The translations under genes were made by a program, and so were the position numbers. DNA of 64,000 nt, from assembly GCA_023078685.1 (NCBI GenBank), contig JALGAS010000002.1, positions 4,464,001 to 4,528,000 on the forward strand. The letters are read 5' to 3'. This DNA is from Neopestalotiopsis rosae. Taxonomy: Eukaryota; Ascomycota; Sordariomycetes; Amphisphaeriales; Sporocadaceae. Positions 45,786-57,185 of the stretch are shown in pieces. The stretch's first letter is position 1; each line of letters starts with the position of its first letter. The notes under the pieces are model-generated. The model had not been told where the DNA came from. It made no database searches and saw only the letters and a list, made by a program, of their open reading frames with translations.

Positions 45786-46900
45786 ATGGCTGCCCCTCAA
45801 TTCGACGTTACCCCGGAGCAGCAGGCAAGCTTCCCTCGCTACCTGTATCGCCAACTCACTGCGAAACCTCAGGTTGTGAGCGATGTTGATCTTCATGGCA
45901 AGACCGCTATAGTGACTGGCTCTAATTGCGGTGTTGGCCTCGAGACCAGCCGCCAACTGCTTGATCTAGGTATCAGTAAATTGATCTTGGCTGTGCGCAA
46001 CTTGGACAAGGGCCAGGCTGCCGCCAAAGACCTGCTCAGTAACCGGCCCAGCACAAAACCTGATGTTGTCGAGGTATGGAAGCTCGACCTTTCTGTCTAT
46101 GACTCCGTGGTATCCTTTGCCGAGCGGACCCGGAGGGAACTCGATCGGCTCGATATCGCCATCCTCAACGCAGGCATAGGCCCCGCCAAGCGCATCATCA
46201 ATCCATCGACTGGCCACGACGAGATCATTCAGGTCAACTACCTCTCTACCGCACTTCTGGCAATCCTGCTCCTTCCTGTGGCCAAACAAACACGGCAGAA
46301 CCAGCCACAACCAACGCGCATCACCTTGACCCTGTCCGAGGCGGCGTATTGGGCGCAATTCCCAGTCGGCAAAGATGTACCAATTTTAGCAGCACTGGAC
46401 GCCCCTGGTAAGCTTGCCGATGATACAAACGATCGCATGTGGGTGTCCAAGCTCCTCGGCCACTACTTTGTTCACGCCCTCGCCAAAAAGGTACCTCCGT
46501 CCGTGGCCACCATCAACGCCGTCTCGCCGGGGGCAATACACGATTCCCAGTTCAGTCGAGACATTGATAATCTACCGTCGGGCAAGATTATAAAACCAAT
46601 CATTCGGCGTGTGGGGAATTCTTCAGCTGTGGGTGCACGTATAGTGACGGATGCGGCCGTCCGACACGGGAATGAAGTCCACGGACAGTTTTTGTCCTTC
46701 CAGAAAATCGTCCCGTACGTCTTTCTTTTCCTCCTATTATGTCATGAGATTGTTTCCATATGCTTATATCTCAATGCAGCATGCCGCCTATCATTTATAC
46801 TGACGAGGGAGAAAGGATTTCAAAGCAGATTTGGGATGAGACGATGGATGAGCTATCTTTTGCAAAAGCCATCGAAACTATACGGGATGCGAGTGTATAA
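45786..46900 (+). CDS. Short-chain dehydrogenase/reductase lacking the catalytic Tyr
   Basis: Two exons, 45786-46714 and 46780-46900, with a 65-nt intron (GTACGT donor, ATGCAG acceptor); 349 aa. Splicing restores the family C-terminus (PPIIYTDEGERISKQIWDET). The Rossmann fold has TGSNCGVG at 44-51, DL at 101-102 and NAG at 128-130. The Ser of the active site is Ser184 in LSEAAYW. The YxxxK motif, however, reads MWVSK: Lys222 is kept but Met218 stands where Tyr is expected (relatives I know have R-Y-x-V-S-K). The fold is that of fungal retinol dehydrogenase/WW-oxidoreductase-like SDRs. With Met in place of the proton donor, normal reductase activity is doubtful; a binding role is possible. AATAAA overlaps the region 19 nt after the stop. 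Confidence 0.82.
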
Positions 46901-48660
46901 ATATGTGTATCCGTGAGTAATAAATTCAATTGATGCGCGACACAACTGAATGTAATCACACTACTCTACGTCGAATGTAAGGCAGAGAAAGCCATAAAGT
47001 TTCACTTCATCATAACCGCAATCACAACTACTAGTAGTAGTGAATACCAGCTCGTCTCATCCGACTAATCGAGGTCTGAGAATCACCTTCACAATTCTGA
47101 CGCCGGAACTTTCCCACCAAACAAGTCCCAGTCCGATACCCGTGGACAGTAAATGGACTGATGATCTGATAGTCTGCCACCCATCCATGTGCCGAACACG
47201 AAATCCATTGACATGAAAATAATCTATCTAAACGGCGAGTACGTGTACATCGCACAAAATTATGGGCGCTGAAGTCAAAATGAAACATTGAATTGCTGCA
47301 AAGCGTTGTTTGTAAGCGGAATAGTCTACTTCCCGCGTGAATTATGTGTGATCAGCAGTCAAAGCGCGGCTGGCATGTGAATTTTCCCATGTCTGGGAGC
47401 CCGTCTGGTATGAGGTTTGTTGGATTTGGTTCTGTCAGCTCTAATCTTGACCATGACTATGCCGAAACCATTGATACGGGCGTGGGGCCGTAGCCAGGAG
47501 CCTTCGCACGTCGTCGTAGAAACCAAAAGAAGAAGAAGCTATATCACAAACTGGATGGCTGTGTAGCTGACTAGTAATGAGGTGCACATCCCCTGCTTCG
47601 TGAGAATATTCCATGCTGTCATAACGAGGGAAATCAAAGCGCTACTTTCCTATAGACTCATACCTGGCTGAGGCTTACTTTGCGTTCTACTACGAAAGAC
47701 AAAAGTCCCATCTGGATAGGGAATGGGACGACTAACTCACCCCGATACTTCAAAGAAGGCGAAAAGCTTGCTGCGGAGGTTAGTTGCAAGCTGAATGGCC
47801 AATCTACAAAGTCCGTGTGGTTTTTGATACACGGTTCCTAGTCAACTTATGGCAGATAGAAGTAGTCATGATTCACGGCAAAACATGTATAATGTTGATG
47901 CCAAGGCATGGAGAGGTCACGCGATTGTAGAAGGATCTTTTTCTTAAAATATGCTTACTGGGTAAAGAGACATCTCGCACAAGCTTTTAGTAGACTTCCC
48001 GAAATTTCAGCCTCAAAGCCATATGAAATCTAGGTTATTGCCACCTAATTATTGGAATCGAAGCCAAAGATAATATAGGTCACACCATTATCCTAGAGTT
48101 GCCAAGCTTATGATCACAAGCCTCAAGGTTCGTCCCGTTGGGTTCATCGCCCACCGTGGGTGCATTACTAGTGCGCTCCGTAGATCGCGCAGGACTCTAC
48201 CGACAAACCCTAGCCGACAGTTCAGTCATGAAAGGCACAGAAATTGCACTGCCATGCGCCTGGAAATCCAAAATTGAAGCTGTTCGACGACCTCAACTTT
48301 GATCCGAGGTTGATAGGGAATTTGGTCAAGCCATACACTGTCATAGGCCACCTGCTTCGTCCACGCTAAGATACAAGGTTTGTGGTCGAGAAATATGATA
48401 ATCCTACACAGTATTAGCTGGAAACAAACATTGATGGTTTCACGAGCTGAAACTCCAGGGTTCGCTCCAGTGCTAGATGAAAAACTTCATCAGGAAAATG
48501 GTCAATACTACCGTGAGTGTGACCAAGACGAGCTATAAAGCTCAACTGCAATTCACCAGTTCATCATTTGAAGAAGTCCTTGTCTGACTTCAGTAAAAAA
48601 AAAGAATCAACAACCACATTAATCACGACTACTCCTAGCAACGATCATTCTGACATAAAA
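46901..48660. other. 1.76-kb intergenic region
   Basis: Downstream of the SDR gene (AATAAA at 46919-46924) and upstream of the CotH-like gene. It contains no ORF with coding character and no RNA gene that I could identify. The right end has a TATA box at 48534-48539. Confidence 0.4.
48534..48539 (+). promoter_or_regulatory. TATA box of the CotH-like gene
   Basis: TATAAA inside the near-palindrome GAGCTATAAAGCTC, 122 nt upstream of the ATG at 48661. Confidence 0.45.
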
Positions 48661-49581
48661 ATGGGCGGACAGAGTCTCCTCGACAAGTTTTACAGCACCA
48701 GCAATCTGGTGACTGTGGACATTGTTCTACCAAAGGCTGACTGGGTGAGCTTGGCGAGTGCGGACCCTCAGTGGGGGTGGCGAGCAGACGCTACTAAGGA
48801 GGAGATCAAAGATGTAAGAAGGTACGAATGGTACCCAACCACGTCGGTCACGATCCAGGGGAAGGAATTTAAGGGAGTCGCCATCATCAAAAAATCATTC
48901 TTCGGATCATTTGATAAGAAGAAGCCTTCCCTGAAGATTGACTTCTCGCGGTCCAATATCACCCCCACGGGAAATCAGAAGAAGCTCGACGAAGAGAGGG
49001 TTCAGCAGAATGCCCGGGACGTCAAAGCATTCATCGGTGTTGACCATTTGATATTGAACAACTGCAAGGAGGATAACGCATATGTTCGACAGCCTCTCGG
49101 CTACGAAATCTTCCGCCAGGGGAAGATCCCATACGCACGCTGCAATCTAGCACACGTCAAAGTGAACGGAGACAGTCTCGGAATTTACTGCAACCTCGAG
49201 GCAACAGTCAGTCCATACTTGTTACGCAACTTCAACAACAACGAAGGCAACCTCTACGAGACCGAGGAACGTTACGACCTGAGCTCCAAGAACTTTGGTG
49301 ATGGCGGCAAGAAGTATGATATGAATGGCTTCTCGCCTGTCAAGAACCAAAAGGACCTCAAACTGGCGTGTGAACAGTTAGATAAAGGGATGGCAAACGT
49401 GAAACAAGTCTTTGATGTTCCTCAGATAATCAGAGTGCTTGCCATGCAAGCTGTCGTCAAGCACTTTGATGGATACCCAAACAACACATTCTTCTACAAT
49501 GACACCAGCCCGATTGAGGAGCACCCCAAAGCCGAGAACTGCAGGTTCAAGGCCATTCCGTCGGGGATTGATCAGATCTAA
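48661..49581 (+). CDS. CotH-like protein, interrupted by TAA
   Basis: Uninterrupted 306 codons from the ATG at 48661 to a TAA. The CotH (spore-coat H kinase-like) fold is suggested by VTVDIVLPKADW at the start, SVTIQGKEFKGVAIIKKSFFGS, KPSLKIDFSR, HLILNNCKEDNAYVRQPLGYEIFR and YARCNLAHVKVNGDSLGIYCNLE. The last is the family's characteristic block around the inserted partner-binding loop. MAVVKHFDGYPNN-like and FKAIPSGIDQI elements correspond to the catalytic and metal segments of bacterial CotH. No signal peptide is evident. The TAA falls right after SGIDQI, and the frame continues open for 104 more coding codons, so the annotated product lacks the C-terminal quarter. The gene has no intron. 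Confidence 0.72.
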   Translation: MGGQSLLDKFYSTSNLVTVDIVLPKADWVSLASADPQWGWRADATKEEIKDVRRYEWYPTTSVTIQGKEFKGVAIIKKSFFGSFDKKKPSLKIDFSRSNITPTGNQKKLDEERVQQNARDVKAFIGVDHLILNNCKEDNAYVRQPLGYEIFRQGKIPYARCNLAHVKVNGDSLGIYCNLEATVSPYLLRNFNNNEGNLYETEERYDLSSKNFGDGGKKYDMNGFSPVKNQKDLKLACEQLDKGMANVKQVFDVPQIIRVLAMQAVVKHFDGYPNNTFFYNDTSPIEEHPKAENCRFKAIPSGIDQI

Positions 49582-49896
49582 CCCCCTCCTGAAAAGGGCA
49601 AGAAATACGAAGTAAAAAAGGATGGCATACTCTCTCAGCTCATTTTGGCAGATCCCGAATCCAAGGCGGCACTCCAGGCGGCAATCAAACATTGTGCCGG
49701 AATCTTCGAGAAGAATCTCGAGGACAACTTGACGCTTGTCAAGAACTTGACCAAATTGGTCGAGTCCGTCGACGTGTCTAAGGACCCCATCAAGAAAGAG
49801 AAAAAGATGACAATGGACGACGTCTTGGAAGAAATCAAGAAGCTCAAGCTTGAGCTGAAGAATTGTGTACAGGGTGTGAATACCATTACTCTCTGA
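49582..49896 (+). pseudogene. In-frame continuation of the CotH-like gene after TAA
   Basis: Directly after the TAA at 49579-49581 the frame stays open for 104 codons and looks coding (PPPEKGKKYEVKKDGILSQL, then KNLEDNLTLVKNLTKLVESV and a Lys-rich coiled-coil end). Together the two parts make 411 codons with one nonsense codon. A single substitution could have created the stop. Confidence 0.55.
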
Positions 49897-52100
49897 AGAA
49901 CGGTCTTGGGTCCGTGGGGAGGGACTTTCGAGAATGCTTTAATCTTGTCACATGTCTTATTTTCAACCACATTCCCTGTGTTTATCAGGGGTCCGGCGGT
50001 GTATACTCAGACTGGACCAAGTTATATAGTCAAATAAAAATGATTTCTCGCATTTTTGCTTCGACAATAACCTTGGACAGGTCTACAGCAAAGCGCATAG
50101 AAAACACACAAGGATCCCATCTGCTGGAGGTGCCAGGTGAGCGGAGGCCGGATCTTGGTACAAAGAGCCGCGACCAGCATTCCCCACAGGCTGTGCGAGA
50201 AGAAGTAATAGACTTGAGCTGGCAGACTGTTTGGGATCAAGGCTTGCACCTCTGGAGCTTTGAGAATGGTCCAGACTGTGTGGTAGCGCAAAGGGGGTGG
50301 GTTTGCTTTCTCCTGGGCTCTGCATTCACCAGCCGGGAATGAGGGGATCGCAAATCGCATGATTCAGTAGATTAGCTGTTGCCCAGATCTTGGTGTTTTT
50401 AGTCCGTTCATTATTCGTCCCCATGACCTTGTTGTTGTGGTCCTTGGTTCTTGCGATGTTACGTAGGAGAGCAGTGGAGTTGCTCGGCGAGTGGGCTCAA
50501 GAATCAGATCGATCGTGGTCCAGCTGCCTATAGAAAATAGTATTCCCGTTGTTGACGAACCCCTGGATTCTGGTTGGGCAAGTTCGAGTCATTGTCGGTC
50601 TCCTTTTCTTGCATCCCTTTTGATCTTGTCGCTAAAACATGGCGCCGTTGTTTGACAATTGCGGCGACCAGCGCGGAGAGGGCATTACTTGGGCTTGGGA
50701 GGTGGGAAAGGCGATGAGATGCACTTGTCCGTGCCCAAGATACCTATGCAGGACGTTGGCTTTCATCTCATCTTTCATCACATCTCTGATCTCATCTAAT
50801 CTTTTGCTCGAAAGTTCCAACTGGCCGACCGATCTAGTGGTGCACTGGGACGCCCTAGGCCCGAGCACAGGCTTTGATGAGGCTGATTCACAACGGCAAA
50901 CGGCTCTCCAGGCCCCGCAAAACCGCTAAACATCTGACCGTTGGGCCGGGATGCGACGCTAGCTAGCTGCCGACGACGCCGTTGCAGTTTACCAGAAGAG
51001 TTTTTGCACATCTAGAGCCATTCGACTCATACTTTGGCGGTGCGAACGCGTCCGACGGCGTGGTCTTGCGTCACTCTGTTGGATCAGGGGATTTCTTGGT
51101 ATGAATTCTGTAAATCCAAAGGGGGCGACACCGGCCAGGCCAAGAGTGCAAAGTTAGTGGTAATGAATTTGACGAGATTCCAAGGAGATTTGTTTTCTTT
51201 TTGAAGGCTTGGCTTATTTGCTTGCAGTCGTCTAGCCCCTATATCATTCAAAGCCGCCATTGATTATTGTACAGCATGAGGAATCGCATAAACATTTATT
51301 AGCTCATGGCATCAGCTCAATTATTACTTTGTATGCGACACGTTATAATTTAAGCTTCAGCAGCTCTCCCGGGCCTAACGAACATGCCCCTGGCTAATGC
51401 TGTATAGCGAGATTGCTTTGGTAGCCACCGAGCGCCACAGTTAGACGTAAAAACCCGGAATATTTTTGTGGCCAGACCTTTCTAGAATTATGACAGGATC
51501 CCCCAGGGCTCGTGGCAGGTTGCCATCAGCTGTCCAAGCCGTCCTGCTGCTTGCGGCCGATGGGCTTGACAACCCGGCACTCGATATGCGGGCCCATCAA
51601 TTACATACAAGCTTCGGGGACCAGGGTTCGGCCGAAACACGTTTGCAGGGAATTTCTAATATTGACAGGATTTTGTCGCGAATTTATGCTTGAATATCGC
51701 AAGGAGAAATTGAAAATCCACCACACCCCTCTTATACGACTATGTCATTGAAACACCCCTAAGTTCTAGGTACGTAAACCAGAGTGTTCTGGGTCAGGGT
51801 GGATTGAGTAATGGCAAATACCCTTGTATGAATCATGATCACGGCCCACTTGGCGACTATGGGGAAGACGACGAGAAATATATTATACGAGACGCCCGGC
51901 TCTCGAATTGCTGTGATTCTTTGCTTGCTCTTGTCATCGTCACATCTCAATCAGACGCCTGTCACTCTTTCTTACAGCCCAGGGGCTATTACATTCTCTT
52001 TTACTTCACAGTCAGTTCGACACTTTCGGTCTTGTGCCAGCACATTTCACTCTTTAACAAACGTCCCGGAGACAAATTCACAAAGAAACTTTTCATCAAA
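49897..52100. other. 2.2-kb intergenic region
   Basis: It holds the 3' side of the CotH-like gene and the promoter and leader of the CAP protein gene. ORFs at 50639-50929 (+) and 51466-51693 (+) lack domains and coding character. Nothing else recognised. Confidence 0.4.
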
Positions 52101-52838
52101 ATGCGTTTCACTACTGGATTGGCCGTTGCCGCTGCTCTGATCGGTGTTGAGGCCCGTGTCAGACACGACAGCCGTCCCTACGGCAACCCCTTTGAGAGCG
52201 GCTTTGGTGGATCGTGGCCCGGATGGGGTGCCGGCTCGTCCTCCGTCGCCGCCACCGCCACCCACACACGCACTGCCACCCACACGGCGGCCGCTTCCAC
52301 CTCGTTCGTCACCTCGGTCACCAAGGCGTCGGACTCCTACCACTCGTCGTCGACTGGCACCAAGACCAGCACGACCGCGGCTGCCGCCACCACCTCGGCC
52401 TCCTCCTCGTCGGGCTCGCTGACCACGGACGAGCAAAACGCCCTGGACGCCCACAACAGCGCCCGCAGCGACGTCGGCACCTCGGCGCTCGTCTGGGATG
52501 CCGACCTCGCGGCCGAGGCGCAGACCTGGGCCGAGACCATTGCCAGCCAGGGCTCCCTCACCCACTCGAGCGTCTCGGACGAGGGCGAGAACCTGTACAT
52601 GGGCTACGACTCGACCCCCTACGCCAGCGCCGTCGCCGCCTGGGTCTCGGAAAAGTCCGACTATAGCGGCGAGGCCATCACCTCGACCAACTACATGACT
52701 TTCGGCCACTACACCCAGGTCGTCTGGAAGGACACCACCAACGTCGGCATGGGCATCGCCACCGGCTCCGACGGCGCCACCTACGTCGTCGCCCGCTACT
52801 CGCCCCCTGGCAACTACATGGGCGAGACTGCTTACTAA
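52101..52838 (+). CDS. Secreted CAP/PR-1-like protein (SCP domain)
   Basis: Single exon, 245 aa; the ATG at 52101 begins a signal peptide MRFTTGLAVAAALIGVEA. A Ser/Thr/Ala-rich linker (about 48-108) is probably O-glycosylated. The CAP domain runs from about 108 to 242. It keeps the usual cavity residues His118 (AHNSARS), Glu163 (GENLY), Glu184 (WVSEK) and His203 (GHYTQVVW), and it ends with YSPPGNYMGE. PR-1-like fungal proteins (yeast Pry1) bind sterols and fatty acids outside the cell and export them; plant-associated fungi also use them in host contact. The coding sequence is very GC-rich at third positions, suggesting strong expression. The longer open frame upstream is leader sequence. 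Confidence 0.9.
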   Translation: MRFTTGLAVAAALIGVEARVRHDSRPYGNPFESGFGGSWPGWGAGSSSVAATATHTRTATHTAAASTSFVTSVTKASDSYHSSSTGTKTSTTAAAATTSASSSSGSLTTDEQNALDAHNSARSDVGTSALVWDADLAAEAQTWAETIASQGSLTHSSVSDEGENLYMGYDSTPYASAVAAWVSEKSDYSGEAITSTNYMTFGHYTQVVWKDTTNVGMGIATGSDGATYVVARYSPPGNYMGETAY

Positions 52839-53144
52839 AGAATGGTCTGATGCTGCCTGCAACGTTTTGATATAAGGGCACATTTTGAATTATGTATTTC
52901 ATGTACAAAGTTTCATCCACTTTCCTTTATTCGATTCTTATGGACACCATCTTGATGTCTATGCTCGACGGCGAGCCTCTTTTTGGGACGGATTTTTGGT
53001 TAAAATTCAGCTAGAAGTAGTACTTTTGGAATAAGACACTCAGTTGAAACACCATATGATGGCTCCAGTAACATGCTTAAAAACGCTTCCACGGGAGTCT
53101 TGAGATGTGAATGTTGACCTCCCAGCGTATCTTAGTGACCATGT
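52839..53144. other. Short intergenic region between convergent genes
   Basis: About 306 nt between the stop of the CAP gene and the stop of the cyclase gene. It must hold both 3' UTRs; nothing else seen. Confidence 0.4.
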
Positions 53145-54479
53145 TCAAAAATAGGCGAGAGCGTTGGGCGGGCTCGCGACGCCACCAGGTACCTGGATCA
53201 CTGTTATTCGAGCTGTCACGACACAAGTCCACTTATTCCACTTACATTCATGGGAGAACTAGACAGGAAGAAAGTATACCGACCAGTGGACGCGCAAACC
53301 TTGGCGAGATCCTCGAGGTAGAACAGCTCGCCAATGGGCATGCCCCAGCCGGCAAGCAGCCACTCGTGAAGATGCCACTGCTCCACGGTGCACGGCCAGA
53401 CCTCGAACGACCGCGAATCGCCAGCCACCGCCGCCAGCTTCCTGTCCCACAGAAACTCGAGCAGCTCCCGGCTCGGCTGGATGCCAATATTGTCCGGCTT
53501 CCGGCTCTGGTACTGCTGGTCCAGCTCGTCGCGCCGGCCGTCGGCCATGGCTTCGTACTGCGCCAGGTAGCCGAAGCGGATCACGAGCACATCGCCAGGG
53601 CGGAACACGTCGAGGCTCATGCCCTGGGCCTTGAGCGCCTCGATGATCTCGCTAAAAGGGACTGCGTATGATGTGAAGGTGTCAACCGTCTTGTGGTTCT
53701 TGAGTGCCCAGCTGTACCAATCAACGAAGACGGCGCGACCGGCTATGCCTTTGGCGGACACATCTGAAATTGGCAATGGCGGCATGTTAGTCGTCTGGCA
53801 AGCATGGATATATCAGAATCTTTGACAGGCACCTACGATGTATGCTGTTGGGATGCGGAGAATCTGCAAAGTCATGCGCAGACCGGCCCATATAGTACAA
53901 CTTTTGACGTCTCAGTAATGGACCACAAGAAACAAGGAGTATATTTGTGCCACCAAATACTCATGTGAATACTGACCTGTTCTTTCTGATACGCATAATG
54001 GCGAAAACCATCCCATTGTGAACTGCATTGCGAGTTGAAAGACCACTGTCAAGTGATACCTTAGTTTCCTGCAGACCGAATAGATTCAAGTTGACGTACC
54101 TCATCATCATGAGCATGCTTCAGTGGCGCCTTGTTGATGATTTTCTGCTCTAGAGCCTTCCTAGGATACTGGAATCGAGGTTTAGACGCGCCCACCATTG
54201 ACCAACTGAGGTGGTGGTGTGATAGTCAGTAATCCAGCCAATCAAGTGTCACGACATGTTTTGTGTTAAAGTCTCGGGGCAAGATAAGACTATGGGCACC
54301 GTAACTCACTTCAAGGAGACTCTTTGCCCTGTTTGTATACACTCCTTGGCAGCTTGAGCGACAACATCATCGGTCAGCAGGTTCAAGGTGCCAATCTGGT
54401 CGTCGGGGCCCCAGAGACCCCACGCGTTGCCGTGAGGGCCGTTCTTGTCAACGGGCAGGTCGGCGAATTTGGGATGCAT
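53145..54479 (-). CDS. PF04199 cyclase family protein (kynurenine formamidase-like fold)
   Basis: Six exons on the minus strand: 54479-54310, 54205-54100, 54045-53977, 53900-53837, 53763-53246 and 53192-53145, with introns of 104, 54, 76, 73 and 53 nt; 324 aa. Every junction is in frame, and the product reads as the fungal cyclase-like family. HGNAWGLWGPDDQIGTLNLL is at the N-terminus, followed by HAHDDEWSFNSQCSSQWDG and FRHYAYQ, which in relatives forms the metal-binding centre. GIAGRAVFVDWYSW, RPGDVLVIRFGY and EDLAKVCASTGRYTFF lie in the C-terminal half. The last exon supplies NVPGGVASPPNALAYF, the usual family ending. Characterised PF04199 members hydrolyse N-formylkynurenine or cyclise small metabolites; the fungal branch is mostly unassigned. 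An additional upstream exon cannot be excluded. Confidence 0.85.
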
Positions 54480-55160
54480 GATCAAAGGGAAGAGTCTTGG
54501 GCGATTACAAGGACCATTGTTGAGGCTACAGCTCTGGTGTACATTTTTTCTATAGAGCAGGCTATATTGCCCTGGACCTCCGATTTGAGGAGAGCCCATG
54601 TGCGGAGTGTTTGGGGAAAGCTGGGGGATAAGCAGCACCCCGCACGCTGTTCGCCGGGCGTGCTCATCCCCTCACCGGAAAGTTGCCGGAACGCCTTCAG
54701 AGATCGTCTTATTCACGATACAGGGTCATGATCTCGGAACGAATGCCGAAATCGTAGGCATCTGAGGCAGAAAGCAGAGTAAGTTCGTTCCATTAAAGTG
54801 GACTCTTTGTAAGGGTTCATGCTGGTATGCATCTATCCACCACGGTATACCGCATCCGTCCGGGGGACGGCCGGCGTCCGAGTAAGAGCCTATCATGCAA
54901 CGGCCCTAGTTGAACACAAGATAGTTGCGCGAGTATACAAGCAACCCAATCGCATTGCTGCACATAGTGATCAGATCAAGATGCTAGGGACTCATGAAGC
55001 TCGACGAACGCATAGTATACTGTAACCTTGGCATTGTAAATGTTAAGTCAAGCAAGAGTCGATTCATAGAATTATTAATGGATAAGGCAATTCTTGTCAC
55101 GAGATTGAGTCCGGTCACTTGCACGAGCCAAGAACGATCAAGTGTAGTCAAAGATTATAT
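54480..55160. other. Intergenic region
   Basis: About 680 nt with the promoter of the cyclase gene and the 3' side of the DnaJ-CTD gene. Only domain-free ORFs seen. Confidence 0.4.
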
Positions 55161-57185
55161 TCAATTATGCCCGTCCGCGAACATCTTTTCCATGCGCGGG
55201 GACAGGTTCCTCTTTGGTGCGAGGAGCTGCTTGAAAATCTTGTCCTGGTACGGCGATATCGACTCGGGGTACTCGACCTCGACCTTGACCACAAAGTCGG
55301 ATCGCTGCCTGCCCATGCCCTCGAGCGGCATGCCCAGCCCCGGGTAGCACTGCGACCACGAGGGCGGCGTCACCTCTGTCCTCTGGATCTGGATGAGCTT
55401 GCCGTCAATCGTGCGAATGACCTTGTTCCAGCCGCACAGGGACTCCAGCAGCGAGATCTTGACGGTAGCGACGAGGTCTTGGCCCTCCCATTCAAAGTGC
55501 TTGTGTGATTTCTAGGCAAGGTTAGTATACAATGTACAGTTTCTTTTGAGGTATGGTCGACTTACCAATTCCACCGTAAAATGGATATCTTGTGGGACGC
55601 CTTTCGCGTCAACACCAACGTCGGGGACCTTTATGAGCAGCCCCGACTGCGCGCCAGCTGGGTAGCGAACGTCAATGGACGACTCGCACAGCTCCAGCTC
55701 ATTGCGGTCGTTTCTTTGGACTTGAAGCCGTCCTCTGATCCTCTTGGTCTTGCACCCGCCGGCAAACGCCTCCTCTAGCGTGAGGGGCAGAGTCCGCGAG
55801 ATGATGCGTCTCCTGGGAGATTGGATTGGAGAGGGAAGCGGGCGCACTGCCTTTGGTGTCTCGTCAGGAACTGGGAGATCTACCGGTGGCATTTCATTTT
55901 CGGGTGTCTGAGGGAAATCACCCGTAGGGGTAGAAGAACGACTAAAGTCTAGGACAAAAGCATCGAGCTCATCCATCAAGCTCTCAATGCCGGCATCACT
56001 ATTTGAGCGGGCCGCCGGGCTAGTGACATCCAGACATCCGTCACTGCTATGTGGGAGCCAGGACGGGGTTTCTGGAATATCGGGCGTGGTCATCCGAGAG
56101 CTAGGGCTCGAGAACTCGTCAAAGACGCTTTCCGCAACAGAGCTCACGACCTCCGATGGGGGAACTTCAGAAACACTTGAAGGAGGACCGCGGATGCCGC
56201 CAAAGCTCCACATGTCTGGGTACGGATTTGACCACGAGGCATCTCGCGCGCTACTTATCAATGGAGAGGCTGCCAAGTGTTGTGGCGCGGAGGAAGAGCT
56301 TGCTGTCCTGGCACAGGCAGCTGTGGGAGACCAGGGAATCATGGAGCTGGTTCTCTTGTTCTTGGAAGATGATGACTGGGATTCCTCATCGGATGTCTTG
56401 AGCCATGAGGTAATGTACTCTTGGATGGAGTCACGATTGGAGGCCACATCATCCTCAGTGACACGATCTCCAACAAGCTCCTTCTCCAAATCGGCCCAGC
56501 CTTTTTGGACATCTAGAACGGCAACATCTTTCTGGCCCAACTCGACCTGACGGTGCAAGTCATCTAGCCTGGCGCGTATATCATTAAGGACGACGGCGCT
56601 GGTTTCTGAAGCCTGCTCCAGTCTCCCTAGCGACGAGGTGTTGATGTGAGTAAGGAATAAGTCCAAGCCATCAGTGTGTTGTGACAGCTTGCGGCGAATC
56701 TCTGATATTGGTTTGATGCCAAACCGCAGCCTATCTCTGAAGCGCGGTTTGGCCGAGTGGAGTGACCTGTATTGTAGCAGGTATCGCTCTAGATCACCTA
56801 GATCGGTATTGCAATCCTCAATTAAATTGGTGAGTTGTTGTCTTTTGGATTTGCCGGCCTTGTGAATGGCCGATGTTGGCTCATTCAGCTCATTGCCAAC
56901 ATCTTGTAGTAATGATTGTAGTGTGCGGACTGATAAATGTGTTAGTCATTAGGGAATAAACGAGGATGACATGATTGTCAATATTTCTCTCACCTTCTGT
57001 AGACAGCGACTTGTATTCATCCCCAGCGTTTTCACCTGCATCTATCGTCAATAATCATGATCGTGACAGCGGTGAACAGACCAACAGTCGGCCTGTGGAC
57101 AGTGGGACCTACAAGCCTTGTACAGTTTCCACGCCAGTGTCGCTACGGCAATGACATCCCCCGCACTCCACCCAAAAGAAGCCAT
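55161..57185 (-). CDS. NLR-type N-terminal domain fused to a DnaJ C-terminal (substrate-binding) domain, no J domain
   Basis: Four exons on the minus strand, 57185-57113, 57035-56994, 56929-55566 and 55511-55161, with introns of 77, 64 and 54 nt; 609 aa. Exon 1 begins MASFGWSAGDVIAVATLAWK, the characteristic start of the helical N-terminal domain shared by many fungal NLR/STAND and ankyrin proteins. This continues through ENAGDEYKSLSTEVRTLQSLLQD to about residue 210 with further helices. A long Ser/Pro-rich, acidic linker follows (about 230-400). From about 405 the sequence RTLPLTLEEAFAGGCKTKRI begins DnaJ C-terminal domain I, and KISLLESLCGWNKVIRTIDGK plus GLGMPLEGMGRQRSDFVVKV form domain II, ending at about 595, as in class II Hsp40s. 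There is no HPD-containing J domain, no G/F region and no zinc finger. The arrangement suggests a client-binding chaperone module controlled by an immunity-type N-terminus; this is inference. Confidence 0.85.

Noticed and set aside
50639..50929. 96-codon plus ORF between the CotH-like and CAP genes
   Set aside because: No domain, no splice-supported extension and no coding character.
52047..52883. 278-codon minus ORF opposite the CAP gene
   Set aside because: Gly/Arg/Val-rich shadow of the GC-rich CAP coding sequence.
56747..56830. tRNA-like A box TGGCCGAGTGG on the plus strand
   Set aside because: No pairing D stem, no B box at the right distance, and the segment lies inside an exon of the NLR-N/DnaJ-CTD gene.
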